Assembly (NCBI GenBank): GCA_021828345.1
Contig: JAJZJI010000072.1
Span: 1 to 6,236 of the forward strand
DNA from: Microcaldota archaeon
Lineage (GTDB): Archaea > Micrarchaeota > Micrarchaeia > Micrarchaeales > Micrarchaeaceae
Length of the DNA: 6,236 nucleotides
Direction: 5' to 3'
The position numbers and the translations under genes are program-made. The notes beneath the pieces are model-generated. The model saw nothing but the letters and a program-made list of their open reading frames with translations, was not told the DNA's origin and searched no databases. Positions 5,460 to 6,236 of the stretch are shown piece after piece. How positions within the stretch are numbered: the first letter of the stretch is position 1; each line of letters starts with the position of its first letter.

Positions 5460-5636
5460 GTGGATGGAAGCGGTTATATGGTAACGAGTGGTGTAAATTT
5501 GATAACAATAGATAACTTTGGTCGAGTAAAACTAAATGGAATTGAATTTAAAGGAAAGCCTGATGTATTTGTTGCGGAGGAAACGGGGTGTCACAATTCT
5601 CAATGTTCTTGCAAACCTGCTAATAATCATTGTTGA
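5460..5636 (+). CDS. Candidate RiPP precursor: small peptide with Cys-rich tail
   Basis: This frame encodes 58 residues from GTG 5460, or 52 from ATG 5478, ending at TGA 5634-5636. The GTG lies three bases after GGTGAT; the ATG lies 21 bases after it, so the GTG is a serious candidate. From the ATG, residues 1-36 form a leader-like part without cysteine that includes LITIDNFGRVKLNGIEFKGK (9-28). The tail is GCHNSQCSCKPANNHC with Cys38, Cys43, Cys45 and Cys52, a CX4C-CXC-CX6C pattern. A conserved-type leader with a short Cys-rich C-terminal core, encoded 46 bases before a radical SAM/SPASM-type enzyme, is the layout of sactipeptide or ranthipeptide precursors, in which the enzyme makes thioether links from cysteine. 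I recognise no known family member. Alternatives are a metal-binding peptide or part of a broken upstream end of the enzyme gene. Confidence 0.55.
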   Translation: MDGSGYMVTSGVNLITIDNFGRVKLNGIEFKGKPDVFVAEETGCHNSQCSCKPANNHC

Positions 5637-5682
5637 AGATGAAAAATTGTTTAATATTGATGTATTGTGTATTTGTGATTGA

Positions 5683-6236
5683 TTGTCAAGTTTCTTAGAA
5701 AATTATGCTTCTAATAATGTTCTTGATTTAATAATATTACCTACAGAAGGGTGTAATTTTAGGTGTGATTATTGTTATGAAAACTTTAAAATCGGCAGGA
5801 TGAAGTCTGAAGTAGTAGAGAGTATAAAGAAGCTGATTTCAAATAGAGCTAAGGATTTAGAATATATTTCACTTTCTTGGTTTGGAGGAGAACCACTTTT
5901 GGCCAGTGATATAATAATCGATATTATGTTATATATAAAAGAAATTCAAATGCAGAATAAAAAATTAATTGTAGCGTCAAGAATTACAACAAATGGGTAT
6001 CTGTTATCTTATAATTTATTTACAAAATTGGTTAATTTAGGGGTAAATGAATTTCAGATAACTTTTGACGGCTATAAAAATGAACATGATAAATTAAGGC
6101 ATTTAGCTAATGGTGGGCCATCATTTGATAAAATATGGAATAATCTTAGAACAATACATATGTCAAATTTGAATTTTTTGATTACTATACGCGTCCACGC
6201 AAACAGCAATAATTTTAATAGTATACTTAATCTATT
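5683..6236 (+). CDS. Radical SAM peptide-maturase-like enzyme (partial)
   Basis: The 184 visible residues are the N-terminal part of a radical SAM enzyme that continues past the window. The [4Fe-4S]/SAM motif is Cys24-X3-Cys28-X2-Cys31 in TEGCNFRCDYCYE (21-33). SWFGGEPLL (65-73) is the SAM-amino-group GGE motif. ITTNGYLLS (101-109) and FQITFDGYKNEHDKLRH (124-140), then FDKIWNNL, are typical of the SPASM/twitch subgroup that modifies peptides or proteins, including thioether-forming maturases and sulfatase-maturase relatives. The start must be after the in-frame TGA at 5680-5682; TTG 5683 follows directly, with GTGAT at 5675-5679 as binding site. This leaves only 23 residues before the first cysteine, shorter than in many maturases that carry an N-terminal peptide-recognition domain. 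GC in sampled lines is about 22-28%, well below the operon. The C-terminal SPASM cysteines are not in view. Confidence 0.85.
   Translation, partial: MSSFLENYASNNVLDLIILPTEGCNFRCDYCYENFKIGRMKSEVVESIKKLISNRAKDLEYISLSWFGGEPLLASDIIIDIMLYIKEIQMQNKKLIVASRITTNGYLLSYNLFTKLVNLGVNEFQITFDGYKNEHDKLRHLANGGPSFDKIWNNLRTIHMSNLNFLITIRVHANSNNFNSILNL

Noticed and set aside
5353..5484. Frame with KKIRDFAIQSGEVKYLNVFSELL overlapping the synthetase fragment end and the cassette promoter
   Set aside because: It faintly echoes the synthetase domain upstream, but it has no good start, covers the TATA box and hairpin, and ends at TAA 5482 in the precursor. Probably chance.
5683..6236. Sulfatase-maturing enzyme (anSME) as the identity of the radical SAM protein
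   Set aside because: It shares the subgroup motifs, but no sulfatase lies in the window and the neighbour is a Cys-rich peptide; the C-terminal part needed to decide is out of view.
1..6236. CRISPR array, tRNA or rRNA genes, insertion sequence
   Set aside because: No regularly spaced repeats, no tRNA-like cloverleaf and no rRNA or transposase sequence were seen on either strand by eye.

Overview
The window is archaeal. It carries an intact, co-directional cluster for the 20S proteasome alpha subunit, the SBDS/Sdo1 ribosome-maturation factor, the three archaeal exosome proteins Rrp4, Rrp41 and Rrp42, ribosomal protein L37Ae and RNA polymerase subunit RpoP. Start codons are preceded by GGTGA-type Shine-Dalgarno sequences and by archaeal TATA boxes. 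All supported genes lie on the + strand. The DNA is AT-rich, and GTG and TTG starts are used. I cannot fix the lineage. The style of the proteins and the A/T bias would suit a euryarchaeote or a small-genome (DPANN/ARMAN-like) archaeon, but that is inference.

Layout. Bases 1-99 are the tail of a probable seryl-tRNA synthetase. Bases 99-331 hold two protein-like reading frames that overlap out of phase, perhaps a small broken gene. Bases 332-578 are a leader or control region with an inverted repeat, a strong TATA box flanked by 8-base direct repeats, and a 15-codon mini-ORF with the best ribosome binding site in the window. Bases 579-4477 are psmA, SBDS, rrp4, rrp41, rrp42 and rpl37ae, with gaps of 9 to 28 bases, an evident operon linking protein degradation, ribosome maturation and RNA degradation. 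A 119-codon gene I do not recognise follows, then rpoP with its own promoter.

After rpoP the character changes. A 70-residue ORF resembles only the N-terminal helical domain of archaeal glutamyl-tRNA synthetase and then stops, so it is a truncated or stand-alone fragment. A hairpin and a TATA box follow. Then comes a two-gene cassette with clearly lower GC: a 52- to 58-residue peptide ending in a four-cysteine tail, and a radical SAM enzyme of the SPASM/peptide-maturase type that runs off the window.

The cassette is the most interesting part. It looks like an archaeal ribosomally synthesised, post-translationally modified peptide (RiPP) system placed at the broken end of a housekeeping operon. 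The peptide and the enzyme start, a TTG, are both easily missed by automatic gene calling. Function of the pair is inferred from architecture and adjacency only.
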